Assembly: GCA_930367205.1 (NCBI GenBank)
Contig: OV884013.1
Coordinates: forward strand, 116,212,869-116,276,868
DNA length: 64,000 nucleotides
Origin: Acanthosoma haemorrhoidale
Lineage: Eukaryota > Arthropoda > Insecta > Hemiptera > Acanthosomatidae
Direction: 5' to 3'
Shown here: in pieces, positions 34,178 to 45,235 of the stretch
How the letters are laid out: each line of letters opens with the position of its first letter
How positions within the stretch are numbered: the stretch's first letter is position 1
The notes under the pieces: model-generated
What the model saw: only the letters and a program-made list of their open reading frames with translations
Told to the model about the DNA's origin: nothing
The model's database searches: none
Made by a program: the position numbers and the translations under genes

Positions 34178-34845
34178 CGAACAACTCTATTACGATAAAA
34201 TCACAATCTGCCTCATTGTGATAAATGTTTTCATTCATACCATATTTACAATTTTCATTCACTTGCTCATTTATACAGTATTTGCAAACAGCCCAGAAAC
34301 CTCACAAATCCACATGGTTGTCACCTCCCCGCATGCGAAAGAGGAAAAGGAGTCTTGGGAAGTCCCCCACGCTCCTCCGTCAGCCACGTCATTGGATACG
34401 AGCTAGTGTCAGCCTCCACCGAAACTGGCCATTGCCAGGACTCCCACTGTCACGCATTTATAGCAGGTCAAGAGGCCACTGCCTTTTCAGTCTCAGAGGA
34501 GGATTATAGGGATGAGTGGTACAGTGGAATGACTGTGCTAGGGAATTAGGGTGGTTGGATAGGCTACTATGGAATTTTATGAACTTGGAAGGGATGAGTT
34601 CAAGAATGTAGGGTATATTAAGAATCGTTATGAAGGGTTTTACTGCTGACGTAATAAGGTGCATTTACTATTGTTCTCAGGATTTTTGATTGAAAGAATT
34701 GGATACGCTTGATGTTCGACTTTTTTGCTGTCCCTCATAGCTCTATTCCGTATGTCCAGATTGGCCTAAGTATAACTTTGTATATTAGTAATTTGTTATC
34801 TATTGAGAGATGATATGTCCTGTGAAGTAGTCTGTACAGTTGAAT
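34178..34845 (-). mobile_element. Jockey-A LINE, 5'-truncated
   Basis: The minus-strand C-terminus reads FITILNIPYILELIPSKFIK, FHSSLSNHPNSLAQSFHCTT and ends LKRQWPLDLL; frameshifts lie upstream near 34640. The UTR has a gap of about 40 bp near 34410 and ends at about 34180. The 5' truncation is at about 34842. Confidence 0.85.
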
Positions 34846-34923
34846 GCTGTATTGAATTCGGAAAATATTTTACTATTTTACTGAATAGTCGGATAAGTAA
34901 CGTTTGCTGTTCAGTACGAGATA

Positions 34924-34983
34924 AACTCAACAACTACTGGACGTATTTTGAAAAACTCAACAACTACTGGACGTATTTTGAAA
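34924..34983. repeat. 30-bp exact tandem duplication
   Basis: Two perfect copies of a 30-bp unit beginning AACTCAACAACTACTGGACG lie end to end. Only 80 bp separates it from the 5' end of the adjacent LINE. Confidence 0.9.
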
Positions 34984-35604
34984 ATTGATTTGATCCTTTG
35001 ACTGTCAGTTGTCGCGTAGGGCTATTAATCTTGAGGGGTTGGACAGTGAACTTAAACTTGATAAATGATGGCATGGAAAGTCAACCCTGTAAGATTCCCT
35101 GGAGCCAAGGGCAAGCCAGATATTTTCTTAAATATTGACCAAGCTAGAGTCTCCGTTCATCTTGCATAGACATCTGTATTATTGTAAACCTTTCACTGCC
35201 GTCTACAATATACAATACAATCTACAATGACATATGTGACACAGCGGCAATGATGTGGAAACGGATCCAGAGCCAAGGGCAGTCACACACATTGTGCGGA
35301 GTGATACAATGCCACGGGTGCACCTAGTGCCAGGAAGCCGGAAGCACTAACAAAGGATGTTCTGTTCGTAGCCATTAATGTACCTGTCTGTTGTCTGGCA
35401 GTGCAAGTGTGGCAGTCGCAGCTTCGTATGCGTAGCACAGCTGTTTTGGCAACACGACTTATGTCGGTTATTTGAAACGAATCAATGAATAATGTTAATT
35501 ATACAGGCCTGCAATTTAGAAGTAATTTTAGCTGTATTTGGAGCGCTGAATCTAAATATGAAATCAGTTTTTCTCTATCTGCTCTGCCTTTTTTAGATTA
35601 GTTA
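34984..35604. other. no recognised feature
   Basis: Mixed-composition sequence; the patch 35220-35450 is GC-richer but shows no long frame or repeat. Confidence 0.45.
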
Positions 35605-36560
35605 TTTTTAACGTGCAGTTCTAAATCACATATACAAGGGGGCTCTTCTAGAAATGGCCCTTCCTGACTATTTTGCAGATGATTGACGCTTATTTATTGA
35701 CAGCTCAAAGGGAAGTTTGAAATGTGTCCTTTTATACAATGGGAATAAATATGGTTCAATGCCAATCGCTCACTTGACGAAAACGAAAGAAGAATCTAAT
35801 ACCATTGCTTTGATCTTGGAGAGGATAAAGTATGATGAACATCAATGGGTGATTCGTGTGGACTTAAAAATGATAAATTTTCTCCTTGGACAACAAAGTG
35901 CTCACACCAAATATCCTTGCTTATTGCACCTGTGGGATAGTAAAGACAAAACACACCACTGTGTTAGAAAAGAGTGACCTAAAAGACAAAACGTAAAGTA
36001 CAAAACGTTGGGTAAAAGAATGTCATTAACGACCCCTTAGTTGAACGAGAGAAAATCATTTTTCCTCCACTACATATAAAGTCTTATGAAGCAGTTTGTA
36101 AAGGCGATTGATAAGAACGGATCATGCTTGCATATATAGGGATAAATGCTTGATTTGAGTACGAAATAATTAAACCAAAAATATTTGACGGCCCACAAAT
36201 AAGGCAACTCATTAACGATCCTGACTTTGTAAATTCGATGAATAAGGCTGAGAGAAAAGCATGGACTTCATTTGTTGCAGTTGTCAGACATGTTCTGGGC
36301 AAACACAAAGCTAAAAACTATGTTGAACTGGTAGACGAGATGATTAACAGTTTCGAATCCCTTGGGTGCAACATGAGTATTAAGGTGCACTATCTACATA
36401 GCCACTTTGTACATACCGTTTTCCTGAAAATTTAGGAGACACCAGTGAGGAACAAGGTGAAAGATTTCACCAGGATATTAAAACCATGGAAGCTCGCTAC
36501 GAAGGAACTTGGGATACTCACACGATGGCAGATTACTGCTGGGGTTTACAAAGGGATTGA
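35605..36560 (+). pseudogene. Family X transposon-like ORF, copy 2 (best preserved)
   Basis: An uncharacterised multi-copy arthropod ORF. The first frame (35717-35977) reads KCVLLYNGNKYGSMPIAHLT, then ERIKYDEHQWVIRVDLKMIN, FLLGQQSAHTKYPCLLHLWD and SKDKTHHCVRKEW. A degraded middle (about 35980-36200) follows. The frame 36238-36435 holds NKAERKAWTSFVAVVRHVLG, KHKAKNYVELVDEMINSF and ESLGCNMSIKVHYLHSHF. After a frameshift comes EEQGERFHQDIKTMEARYEG and MADYCWGLQRD, stop at 36558-36560. I know no catalytic role for the family, and the N-terminal half seen in other genomes is absent here. At least two frameshifts make this copy a pseudogene. Confidence 0.75.
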
Positions 36561-37118
36561 CCTAAAATGAATTCAAGAATGACACTAAAAGAAGCTTCCG
36601 ACGTGTTTGGTGACTGGATGGTTTCGTGGATGACTTTTTCCTTTATCTTTGTATACAATAATATTTCAATAATATATGTACTTCCTAATATATTATATCT
36701 TAGAAATTTGAGCTCCTAGGCGGAAACTAATACTATATTTGAATTCAGAGTATCGCATACCTATTGTTGCACCTGTTGGCCGATGTTATAAACCTTTGCA
36801 GTGGAAACCTTTTTTGACACATAACCTAATTTTTGACGAATCCAAACCCTCCCCACTCCCCGCACCTTCATTATTTATACAGTTCAATAACAAAAATAAT
36901 GAATGCTGACACGGAAGTTTAAATCGACAGTTTTGTAATGTTAAGAACAAGTAGACGGGGCTTGAGCAGAACTGTATTCCTGCTCCATGACTTCATGGAA
37001 GTTATTGATGGTTCCTGTTATTTTTAAGTAAGCAACCGCATCCCTCCAACACCTCCCTACTTCCCAGAATCTTATCTTTTTCTTATACATATTGTCTCAT
37101 TTTTAGTACCAGACCCCA
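36561..37118 (+). mobile_element. Family X 3' region and start of its tail repeat
   Basis: Shared with 3506-3925: TATGTACTTCCTAATATATT, CATACCTATTGTTGCACCTG and CGAATCCAAACCCTCCCCAC. The tail starts at about 36932 (GACAGTTTTGTAATGTTAAG) and runs to CCAGACCCCA at 37109-37118, where a LINE is inserted. Confidence 0.8.
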
Positions 37119-37751
37119 GGCTGAACTGTTAATATATAAGAGCGTCCTGAGGCCAGTTCTACTGTTTGGGAAACCACTCTTTCGATTCCTACACACCAGA
37201 GCACAATAACTCGACTCCAGAGCTTCCAGAACAACATCCTGCACACGGCACTATGGCAACCCCTTTTCGTGAAATGAAGGCTTCCGACATTCATGGAAAG
37301 TTCTAGGTCACCGAAGCCATCAAAAGAAGACACATCAAGTTCTTTGACTCTATGAAACATAGTCTAAACCCTCTATTCCGAGACATGACACCCCCACCGC
37401 TACCGGCTAGATGGCAACTCTCAATATCTGGTAAAGCAGACCAAATGGTGGACATCACGGCGCTTGGCCCACCAACAACAAGCCTCTGACGGGCACCCAT
37501 CACTGCTATCCAACTGAATGAGCTTGCACTACATGCCTAGAGGGACTCTAGGCTCAGCCACCTGTGGCCTCTCACCACTGTACCGCAACAACCAACCTCT
37601 ACCGAGGCTTCCCACACTCCTTAATTCCCTCACTCCACCTTCAAGCAGGTACTCCTAGTACAAGGATCCGCTCAACCCAAATATTCCTTATTTTCCCCTT
37701 ATCCTTAATCTTCTAATTAGAAAGCTTAGGAAAAAAAAAAAAAAAAAAAAC
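37119..37751 (+). mobile_element. Jockey-B LINE inserted in the family X tail
   Basis: A 5'-truncated insertion flanked by a 10-bp target duplication, CCAGACCCCA (37109-37118 and 37752-37761). It encodes the RT C-terminus in shifted frames: REMKASDIHGKF, HIKFFDSMKHSLNPLFRDMT, PPPLPARWQLSISGKADQMV. A 3' UTR and an A-run at about 37732-37750 follow. Frameshifts make it inactive. Same family as 11.27-11.9 kb. Confidence 0.9.
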
Positions 37752-37899
37752 CCAGACCCCACTTGGCCTTCAGACATTCCTCCCAGTATGTTTTAACTGT
37801 TACCTTAATATCTGTATATACCAGTGTTTTGATTGTACTTCATAATAAAGCTTTTCTTTCTTTTCTTTTAAAAGACTCTCCTCTACAAAGATTATGACA
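37752..37899 (+). mobile_element. Second half of the interrupted family X tail
   Basis: Continues from CCCAGACCCCACTTGG through CAGTATGTTTTAACTG, AATAAAGCTTTTCTTTC and TTTTAAAAGACTCTCCTCTA. Together with 36932-37118 it makes one tail of about 330 bp. Confidence 0.85.
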
Positions 37900-38280
37900 A
37901 TACAAGTAAATTGGTCATCTCACATCCCATATAGAAAAGCTTATTCATAATGGCATTAATTGAATGTTAGAAAGAAACTGTAATTAGGAGAAAGTCTGTT
38001 CGTAAATAACCTTTTTGTTCTTTTATGAAAATTATACGTGGTAAAAATCACTATCGGTGTAAGGGTTGTGTAAAAAAGATTGGATTTAAAAATGATGAAA
38101 TCGGTGGTGAGGCGGAAGTATAGACGGTATGGCACAGGCATTGAAAAAATTGGTGAAAAATCATCATCAAAACAAATCAACTAAAAGTGACAATACACAA
38201 AGGCTTTGTAGGCATAAAATGGAAGAAAAATGAGCATAAATATCCAAAATTTAATGGATGAATTTCAATACACAAAATAA
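37900..38280. other. no recognised feature
   Basis: AT-rich; no recognised content before the next LINE fragment. Confidence 0.45.
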
Positions 38281-38668
38281 TTATAATAAAGAAAAAAGTG
38301 CATAAGGATCAGGAGACTGAAGTTCCACGGACATATGGTAAGAATGGCCCCGGAAAGACTAAACAAGGAAATCCGAGGATGCAGAAGCTCAAGGGTATAC
38401 ACCAAGCAGATGAAGGAAGAAACTGAAAGACTAGGAATAACGGACCAGGATTGTCAGGACGGAGAAAGATATAGGAAAAGACTGAAGGAAATAAAGGTTC
38501 TTGTGGGAAAGAAAATATCGAAAAAGGGAGTCGCGTGGACAGAAGAAAGAAATGGAAAAATGGAAGGAAAGGAAAAGCAGAAACAAGAAAAGAACAGAAA
38601 GTAATGATATTCGCGTGGTGTTAAAGGCCTTTCCGCGACTAAAAAAGAAAAAAAGAAAGAAAAAAGTT
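38281..38668 (+). mobile_element. LINE ORF2 C-terminus, a third LINE family
   Basis: The frame opens as IRRLKFHGHMVRMAPERLNK, then EETERLGITDQDCQDGERYR and KKGVAWTEERNGKMEGK, closing at 38602. RL-F-GH--RM--ERL-K followed by LGI---D--DRE is the usual ending of one group of arthropod RT ORFs. A short 3' UTR (ATTCGCGTGGTGTTAAAGGC) and an impure A-tail (38640-38668) follow. Single copy in the window; 5'-truncated. Confidence 0.65.
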
Positions 38669-39614
38669 ACTGTTTTGAGCAGCAATTGGTAAATAGTGTG
38701 TCCTTAGCATAATCCTGCAGTGGTACAAGTGCTTAGCCACTGGGATATTGACCATTAATGAATATTTAAAGTTACTCGCACTCATTTCTATCAAATACTC
38801 CAGCTTTCGGGCAGAACTTGTGATCATTTCAAGTGAATGCCCAGGCTTCAGAAAGGGAAATCACCCCAATTCTACCAACAATCGCTACAGTAATCTTGTC
38901 CAAATGAGTCAGCCATTACTCCCACTGTACAACACTTTGGCTGGATTGGTTAGATCATGCTTGAAAGCCAGGCATCTGTTCTCACAGAAAAAATGCTATG
39001 AAAAAAAGCAATTTAACTCCGAACAGAAATAGAGCGTTATTGATAAATATTCCAGGAATATCTGATATAACGTCGGGAGAGATGACTAGGGAATATCTCT
39101 GCTTCGTTTCCTTCGACGAACAATAGAGGTAAAACAGGAAACTTGTGACAGTGGATGTTTGAGCGATAAAATTCTAGAGAAATGTAATAATTTTCATTTC
39201 CAAACTTTTTCATTATTTTTTAGCTTTTTTAGTAAATTCTCTGAAAGTCTCTGTAACGGTGTTTAATTTTATATAAAAATTCTCAGTATTTCGACGGTAT
39301 TCCTTATTTTGCAGAAACATTATTTATTGCTCCAAATTTCGGCTCATGTAACGATTTCAATTACTATACTCATCATATAAATCAATTAATACAAACCAAT
39401 GATTAAGTATTAAAAAAACTGTTAATATTCTAATCCAGTCCCATTTCAAACGGATAGAATATATTCTCTTCAAATTAAACAGAAATTGTTCGTACTTTGC
39501 AGAACCCTTAGGGTCGGTACAAGTCATGTCCTGTAACTGATGAGATCAAATCAATACTCGATGTGCAACCGATCATATTTATTGACTCAAAATATTCCCA
39601 CATTACCTTTCCTC
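38669..39614. other. no recognised feature
   Basis: The 94-codon frame at 38748-39032 has no recognisable motif. The remainder is AT-rich. Confidence 0.45.
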
Positions 39615-40128
39615 CTTAAGTATCCGAGACAGTACGGTATTTAGGCATCCATCTAGCCAAGAGGATGACATGGAACCCACACACTAGACTAAAAAGACAA
39701 GAACTAAACAGACGCTTTGGACAACTGTACAGACTACTTCGAATGGCATCCCATCTCTCAATAGAAAATAAATTACTAATTTACAAAGCCAATCTGGTCA
39801 TACCGAATAGAGCTATGGGGGACATACTTGAACTCATCCCTTCCAAGTTTATGAAATTCCATAGTAACCTATCCAACCTCCCTAACCCCGTAGCACAGTC
39901 ATTGCACTGCACCACTCATCCCTATAATCCTCCTCGGAGTCTAAACGGTAGTGGCCTCGTGACCTGCTGTAAATGCGTAACAGTGGGAGTCCTGGCAATG
40001 GTCAGTTTCTCCAATCATGTCCTGAGCGTATGTGGCGCTCGCACTCTTGTTAAGTCTCCGCTGGCTCGTATCCGGTGTCGCGGCTGACGGAGGAGCGTGG
40101 GGGGCTTCCCAAGACCCCGCTTCCTGTG
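39615..40128 (+). mobile_element. Jockey-A LINE, truncated at both ends
   Basis: Starts at VSETVRYLG-like codons (39617), reads TWNPHTRLKRQELNRRFGQL and YRLLRMASHLSIENKLLIYK, lacks about 110 bp after the ELWGT block, and ends the ORF out of frame near 39960. The UTR stops at CCCCGCTTCCTG (about 40127), well before the usual 3' end, so the 3' side was lost or replaced after insertion. Confidence 0.85.
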
Positions 40129-40934
40129 TCAATGTAGAATTGTACAAAAGTTATGAATTCGGATACTGAACGCAATTACTTATAGCTCAAAAAAGTAGAT
40201 GGCTATTTTATAACAATAAAGATTTTTAATAATTTAATGAAACAATTTTGCTCAAAACGTTCATCTGTTTTTATTAATTTCAACTTTGTATGTTACAGAA
40301 CTCGCGACATGAGTACATTTCGAGACCCGTCACCGGGCTTACACTGTCAATGATAAAGTTACTTTCAGAACATTTCTTAAACTTGTTATTATGTTTGAAC
40401 TAATTATACATGTTATTATACATAATAATATCTACATATGCTGCGAATCACGGAAAATGTCGGTGTGAAGTACAATCCCTGAGTCCGACTTTGATGTGAC
40501 ACTGACAGCTGATAGATAGCTGATGATTACATTGCCTCGGACGTAAGAACCAGTTGTAGCTTATACAATCTCCAGCCAACACTTCCAGCTATGAGCCTGA
40601 TATCTGCTCATTGTACTTCCTATGTTCTGTCTGTCTCGGCCAGCAGTTGCAAAATACCTACACTGTTCTTTGTCCAACGATGGGAAGGGAGGGAGGGGGG
40701 AACTTGGTGGATCAATGATGCGGAAATTTATGTTAAAACCTTTTAAAGTTTCTTTTTGTTCTTTCTCTAACGGTAGATACTCTTTTTCTCATTTTACTTT
40801 ATCAATAGAAACTTTATTTTTATCAAAAAAAACAAAACTCTTCCTTTACACAGCTAGGAATATATTACTAATATTTACACGACTTTAATTTAACTATTGT
40901 CGTTATAGTTTAAATCCCACTATCATCGATAATC
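40129..40934. other. no recognised feature
   Basis: The 88-codon frame at 40622-40888 is low-complexity with no motif. Otherwise AT-rich. Confidence 0.45.
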
Positions 40935-41010
40935 ACAGGTCAAAGAACACCCAGTGAATACACAGTCGGGGGTTGTACCAACTGAGCTAGCCTGAACGAG
41001 TATATTTGAG
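40935..41010 (-). repeat. tRNA-like A-box region
   Basis: On the minus strand GGCTAGCTCAGTTGGTACAA is a textbook tRNA D-arm/A-box sequence, followed by CCCCCGACTGTGTATTC as a possible anticodon arm. No B box follows in the right direction, so this is a 5' tRNA or SINE-head fragment. Confidence 0.45.
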
Positions 41011-41168
41011 TTAATTTTTGAGAGTTTTCATTTCATGTTTGTTTTGATCATTGCCTCGTACGAGCACTTCCTAGTACTTAACGAATTATTATGCCTGCGT
41101 GGACTTTTTTGCTTCGTTTACACATCATTATGGGTTTTTACGAATTGATACTAAAAATATCAATATAT

Positions 41169-41278
41169 AGGGTGTCTCAGAATTAACGCAAGATTTGATT
41201 TAAATAGAAATACAGTTTTTAGAATTTTTGTTGTTATTTTTTTATTGAATTATAAAGTAAATAGGATAGGGTTATTTA
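41169..41278 (-). mobile_element. Solo 3' end of a DUF4817-type element
   Basis: GGTGTCTCAGAATTAACGCA at the left is the family terminal repeat; the next 90 bp match the 3' non-coding end of the copies at 25.3, 43.0 and 46.1 kb. It stops where an ATT microsatellite begins (41275-41300). Confidence 0.85.
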
Positions 41279-42151
41279 TTATTATTATTATTATTATTAT
41301 ATATTATCGTACAATTCCTTCCGTTCGGCCCTCAAGGTTCGTACAAATTCAATCGCCATCTGAATTATTTTTAAATAATATTTTTTTTGTTTTTTGCAAT
41401 ACATATTATAATTATAACTTTTGCTTATAAGCATCGAACCATCTTCCATCCAAAACATGTATTATATCAGAAAACTAAATATTTTCACGAAATGGACGAA
41501 TTGCGTTACGTGGAACCGCTTTACCTCTGTCTCTAATGATCTTTGCCCGCGTTCCAATCGGACAAATCAAGTGGATAAGTGATTGTGGATTTGCCTCACG
41601 TGCCATATTATGTCCAAAAGCCTCTTCGGTTCCTGGTTTCTTCGGCTAACATCGGCCGATGAGGCGATGGTGTGTCCCCGAAGCTACAGAGAAAGTGCAC
41701 AGCCATTATCTGCACATCTGGTGAACTGCTTGGTCCGTTCATTGTAGCCTCTTCCTTTCCTAATGCCACACACATATCTTATTTAACTTTACACCGGTAG
41801 TACTGAGAATATCGTGCTACCAAATCACAAAGGATTAACATATTTTGAAATGGATATTTTTACGATTAAATGTTGAAATAAATTAATGGATTCTCCCTAT
41901 CTTTTGACAATTAGTTCTGTGTACGCTTCACCAATTTGATTGCTTTGCCTTCAAGCTTGTAATTAAACATATTTGAAAAAATATATTAACAAAAATAATC
42001 TATAATTCTATAACATAGTCAATATGATAGAAATTTTATTTTATTAATTACGACGTTCTTCGACTCATTGGTTAACTTGAGTTTGTCAGAAATACGACCC
42101 TGCATAAATACGATATGATACATAATACTAATAAATGATACATAATAATAA
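41279..42151. other. microsatellite and unassigned sequence
   Basis: An (ATT)n tract at 41275-41300 is followed by AT-rich DNA. A minus-strand stretch at about 41485-41650 reads GTEEAFGHNMAREANPQSL and GTRAKIIRDRGKAVPRNAIR before a stop; it looks coding-like but is short and unassigned. Confidence 0.35.
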
Positions 42152-43046
42152 AAAGGGTGACCCAGAATTAACGCGAGATTTGAATTTGCCGCCATTTTTG
42201 CAGTAAAGCGCTGGCAACCCTAAAAAAAAAAAAATTTGACAGCTGGCAGTTCAGGGTTAGTAAAAATGAAGCGTTACACGATAGAACAACGAGTCTTTAT
42301 TGTTGAACATTATCTCAAAAATAATGAAAGTTTGGCGGCCGCAGTTCGACAATTTCATACAAAATATGGTCGGAATAGTGTTTTGACTTCATCAACTGTG
42401 AAGAGATTAATTGAAAAATTTAGGGAGACTGGATCAGTTGGAGACACTAAACACACTGGTCGTCCAAAAACAAGCCGTTCAAATGTCAATATCGAAGCAG
42501 TGCGTGAGAGTGTTGTTCAAATCCAGGAACATCAATTCGGCGTCTTAAACACAGTTCTTTGTGCCGAAATTGGATGATATTGATGTGGCCAATATGTGGT
42601 TTCAACAAGATGGTGCCACAAGCCATACAGCCCATGAAACAATTCAAATACTGCATGAGACATTTCCAGGTCCTGTACTCTCTCGTTTCGGTGATCAGAA
42701 TTGCCCTCCTAGATCGTGTGATTTAACACATTTAGATTTATTTTTATGTGGTTATTTGAAGTCAAAGATGTATGTCAACAGGCCACATCCACCCGTGGAT
42801 TAAAATAGGAAATTCAACGCTGCATCAACGAAATTCAACCACGTTTATGCCAAATGGTCATGGAAAATTTCGACAGAAGAGTGCGTATGTGCCAGCAAAG
42901 TCGTGGAAGTAAATTTGCCCGATGTGTTATTCCATAAATAACCCTATCATATTTACTTTATAATACAATAAAAAAATAACAACAAAAATACTAAAAACTG
43001 TTTTCTATTTAAATCATATCTTGCGTTAATTCTGGGACACCCTTTA
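42152..43046 (+). mobile_element. DUF4817-type Tc1/mariner derivative with N-terminal domain
   Basis: Complete ends: GACCCAGAATTAACGCGAGA at left, GCGTTAATTCTGGGACACCC at right. The frame 42236-42577 encodes the whole DNA-binding domain: KRYTIEQRVFIVEHYLKNNE, then SSTVKRLIEKFRETGSVGD and GRPKTSRSNVNIEAVRES. After a deletion the C-terminal part (42561-42803) has WFQQDGATSHTA and LDLFLCGYLKSKMYVNR; further frameshifts follow. The catalytic core's first Asp is absent. It could still make a DNA-binding fragment that might compete for transposon ends, but that is inference. Confidence 0.85.
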
Positions 43047-43754
43047 TAAATACGAATGCACACCTATATGAAGACTCTCTACCGACAATTGCATCAAAAA
43101 CTATAACTTGCCACACAAGACTACAACATGGTTACATATGACTCCGGAGTCATTCAATGTCATTCATTGTCTATTTGCTACTATTCATTATCTCATTCAC
43201 TGTTTGTATTATATATTTTCCCAATACAGTTGTGAATAAAACAGTATGCCATAAGTAATTAACTATCCGGGACAGGTTGTGACTTACCGTCGGCCTGTTA
43301 ATATTTTTATAGCTATCAGGGTAATCAACTGAAGCTATCATGTGAAATAGCAGGACGATAAAAAAAACCATAATCTCCATTTGAGCTAAAGCTCCTAAGA
43401 TGATTTTAATAATTTTGCTTAAGTACAGTTGAAACATAAAAATTACTAATGCATGACCAGATTTTTAATTTGATAGCCAACACAATTAAGTTTTATAGTT
43501 TTGACAATATTGTTTCATTCGTTTGGTAAAATCTTGATATGAAATTCCATGTTTATAGTTCAAACAGGAACTCGCAATAGCATAGACATACAGTTTCTTT
43601 TTTTAAAATCACCAATACCCTAATTAAAATATTTTTTGATAAACGTTCGAAATTTTAAATGCGTATATCACAGACTATCGTAATGTGCTCATTATGTGTG
43701 TTAATTAAAATAAAATAGGCTGTCTAAAATCAAATATTGTGATTACAATATATT
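43047..43754. other. no recognised feature
   Basis: AT-rich; the minus frame 43171-43437 (88 codons) has hydrophobic stretches but no family signal. Confidence 0.45.
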
Positions 43755-44071
43755 GTTTTACACACCCCTCCCGCATCGATGGCAACAGACTGTCGGGGAA
43801 AAATTAGGATAAGAATTAGTATGTAACTTAGTTTTAAGGTTGATCAAAAAGCTGAGCCCCATCACCTTTATTAGCCAGTTTAGTCCAGTCACGTATAATG
43901 TGTATCATTATACTTGTTTATTCCATTATATAATTTTTATAAAATAACAAAACCTGTGTTTAATGTAGCGACGCTACAGGAAATAATTTGTTAATAGATT
44001 CGCCTGAGGATCTATAATTATACATGATTTTCTGTAAGTTTAAAGAGGCTATGAAGAAAAAAAAAAAAAAA
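43755..44071 (+). mobile_element. Jockey-B LINE 3' end
   Basis: Starts at the last RT codons (PHRWQQTVGEKLG, from about 43770), then the 3' UTR with TATAATGTGTATCATTATAC, TGTAGCGACGCTACAGG and an A-run at 44055-44071. It is closest to the copy at 2.33-2.75 kb. Confidence 0.85.
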
Positions 44072-44430
44072 AATAGAATATTTTTCGACTCCCTGCAATA
44101 CTTGACAAACCCGGTGTTTAACACGATAACCCCCGCTCCGTTCTCCCATCGATGGCAAGACGCAGTCGAGGTAGGAACGCTTTAGTCTTAGGTTCTAGTT
44201 TTAGGTTTTAGTTTTAGTTTACCAGAGTGTAAACCGAAGGTGAGCCCCATCACCTAGTATATGTTATTTGACCTTTTAACTTCAAAAAGATATTGTGCTG
44301 TAATTCTACCCTCCTTCGAATGCATCTGCGCATGCAGTCAGAGGAGAAATCTGTAGATCTTGTACATTGAATTTTGTTCTTCTATTTGTAAATATGTTAA
44401 TAAATAAAGGTGTTATGGGGGAAAAAAAAT
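44072..44430 (+). mobile_element. Jockey-B-related LINE 3' end, second subfamily
   Basis: Lies directly after the A-tail of the previous LINE. It encodes FFDSLQYLTNPVFNTITPAP then FSHRWQDAVEVGTL and stops; the 3' UTR shares GGTGAGCCCCATCACC with Jockey-B but then differs. It ends AATAAATAAAGG with an A-run near 44421-44428. Insertion of one LINE at the tail of another would explain the arrangement. Confidence 0.75.
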
Positions 44431-44603
44431 CAAATAGACAGAATTCCAATAGATTTTTTTTAACTTTTTAAATATTATAGTTTATTATTGTAGTATATTA
44501 TTGATTTTTTCCAGAAATATGATTTTTTATGACCAAAAGGGACAATTATTTATATTTAAAAAAAACCTTCTCTGTCAACACAAAATTACTTGATTCAACT
44601 TAG

Positions 44604-45226
44604 CGTGCGAAGGAGGAAGCGGAGTCTTGGGAAGTCTCCCACGCTCCTACGTCAGCCGCATCACTGGATAAGAGCCAGCGGAGGCTGACCAAGAGCGCGA
44701 GAGCCACAGACGCTCAAGACATGATTACAGAAACTGGTCATTACTAGGACTCGCACTGTTACGCATTTATTATTATTATTAGTCATGAGACCACTGCTGT
44801 TTCAGTCTCCGAGGAGGATTGTAGGGATGAGTGGTGCAGCGCAATGACTGTGCTAGGGTATTAGGGTGGTTGGATAGGTTACTATAGAATTTCATGAACT
44901 TGGAAGGGATGAGTTCAAGAATGTAGGGTATATTCAGATCATTCTGAAGGGTTTTGTTGCTGGCGTAATAAGGGGCATTTACTGTTGTTCTCAGGACTTT
45001 TGATTGAAAGGTTTGGATGCGCTTGATGTTGGACTATTTTGCTGTCTCCCATAGCTCTATTCCGTAGGTCTAGATTGGCTTAGGTATAACTTTGTAGATA
45101 AGTAATTTATTTTCTATTGAGAGATGGGATGTCCTTTGAAGTAGTCTGCACAGTTGTCCAAAGCGTCTGTTTAGTTCTTGTCTTTATAGCCTCGTGTGTG
45201 GGTTCCATGTCAGTCTTTAGTCGAGA
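44604..45226 (-). mobile_element. Jockey-A LINE, truncated at both ends
   Basis: On the minus strand it covers the block from about NPHTRL (45205) through ELNRRFGQLCRLLQRTSHLS-like and IPYILELIPSKF codons to the 3' UTR, which breaks off at GCGTGCGAAGGAGG (44604). It carries an inserted ATT run near 44768-44780 and several frameshifts. Bases 44431-44603 are AT-rich with no feature. Confidence 0.8.
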
Positions 45227-45235
45227 CAATGAAAT

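Noticed and set aside
38431..38685. 84-codon minus-strand frame rich in Phe and Leu
   Set aside because: Mirror of purine-rich LINE coding sequence and its A-tail.
40935..41010. Functional tRNA gene on the minus strand
   Set aside because: Good A-box region but no B box or acceptor-stem partner in the correct direction.
44160..44225. Possible telomere-like TTAGG repeats (TTAGGTTCTAG, TTTTAGGTTTTAG)
   Set aside because: Too few and irregular, and they lie within a LINE 3' UTR.
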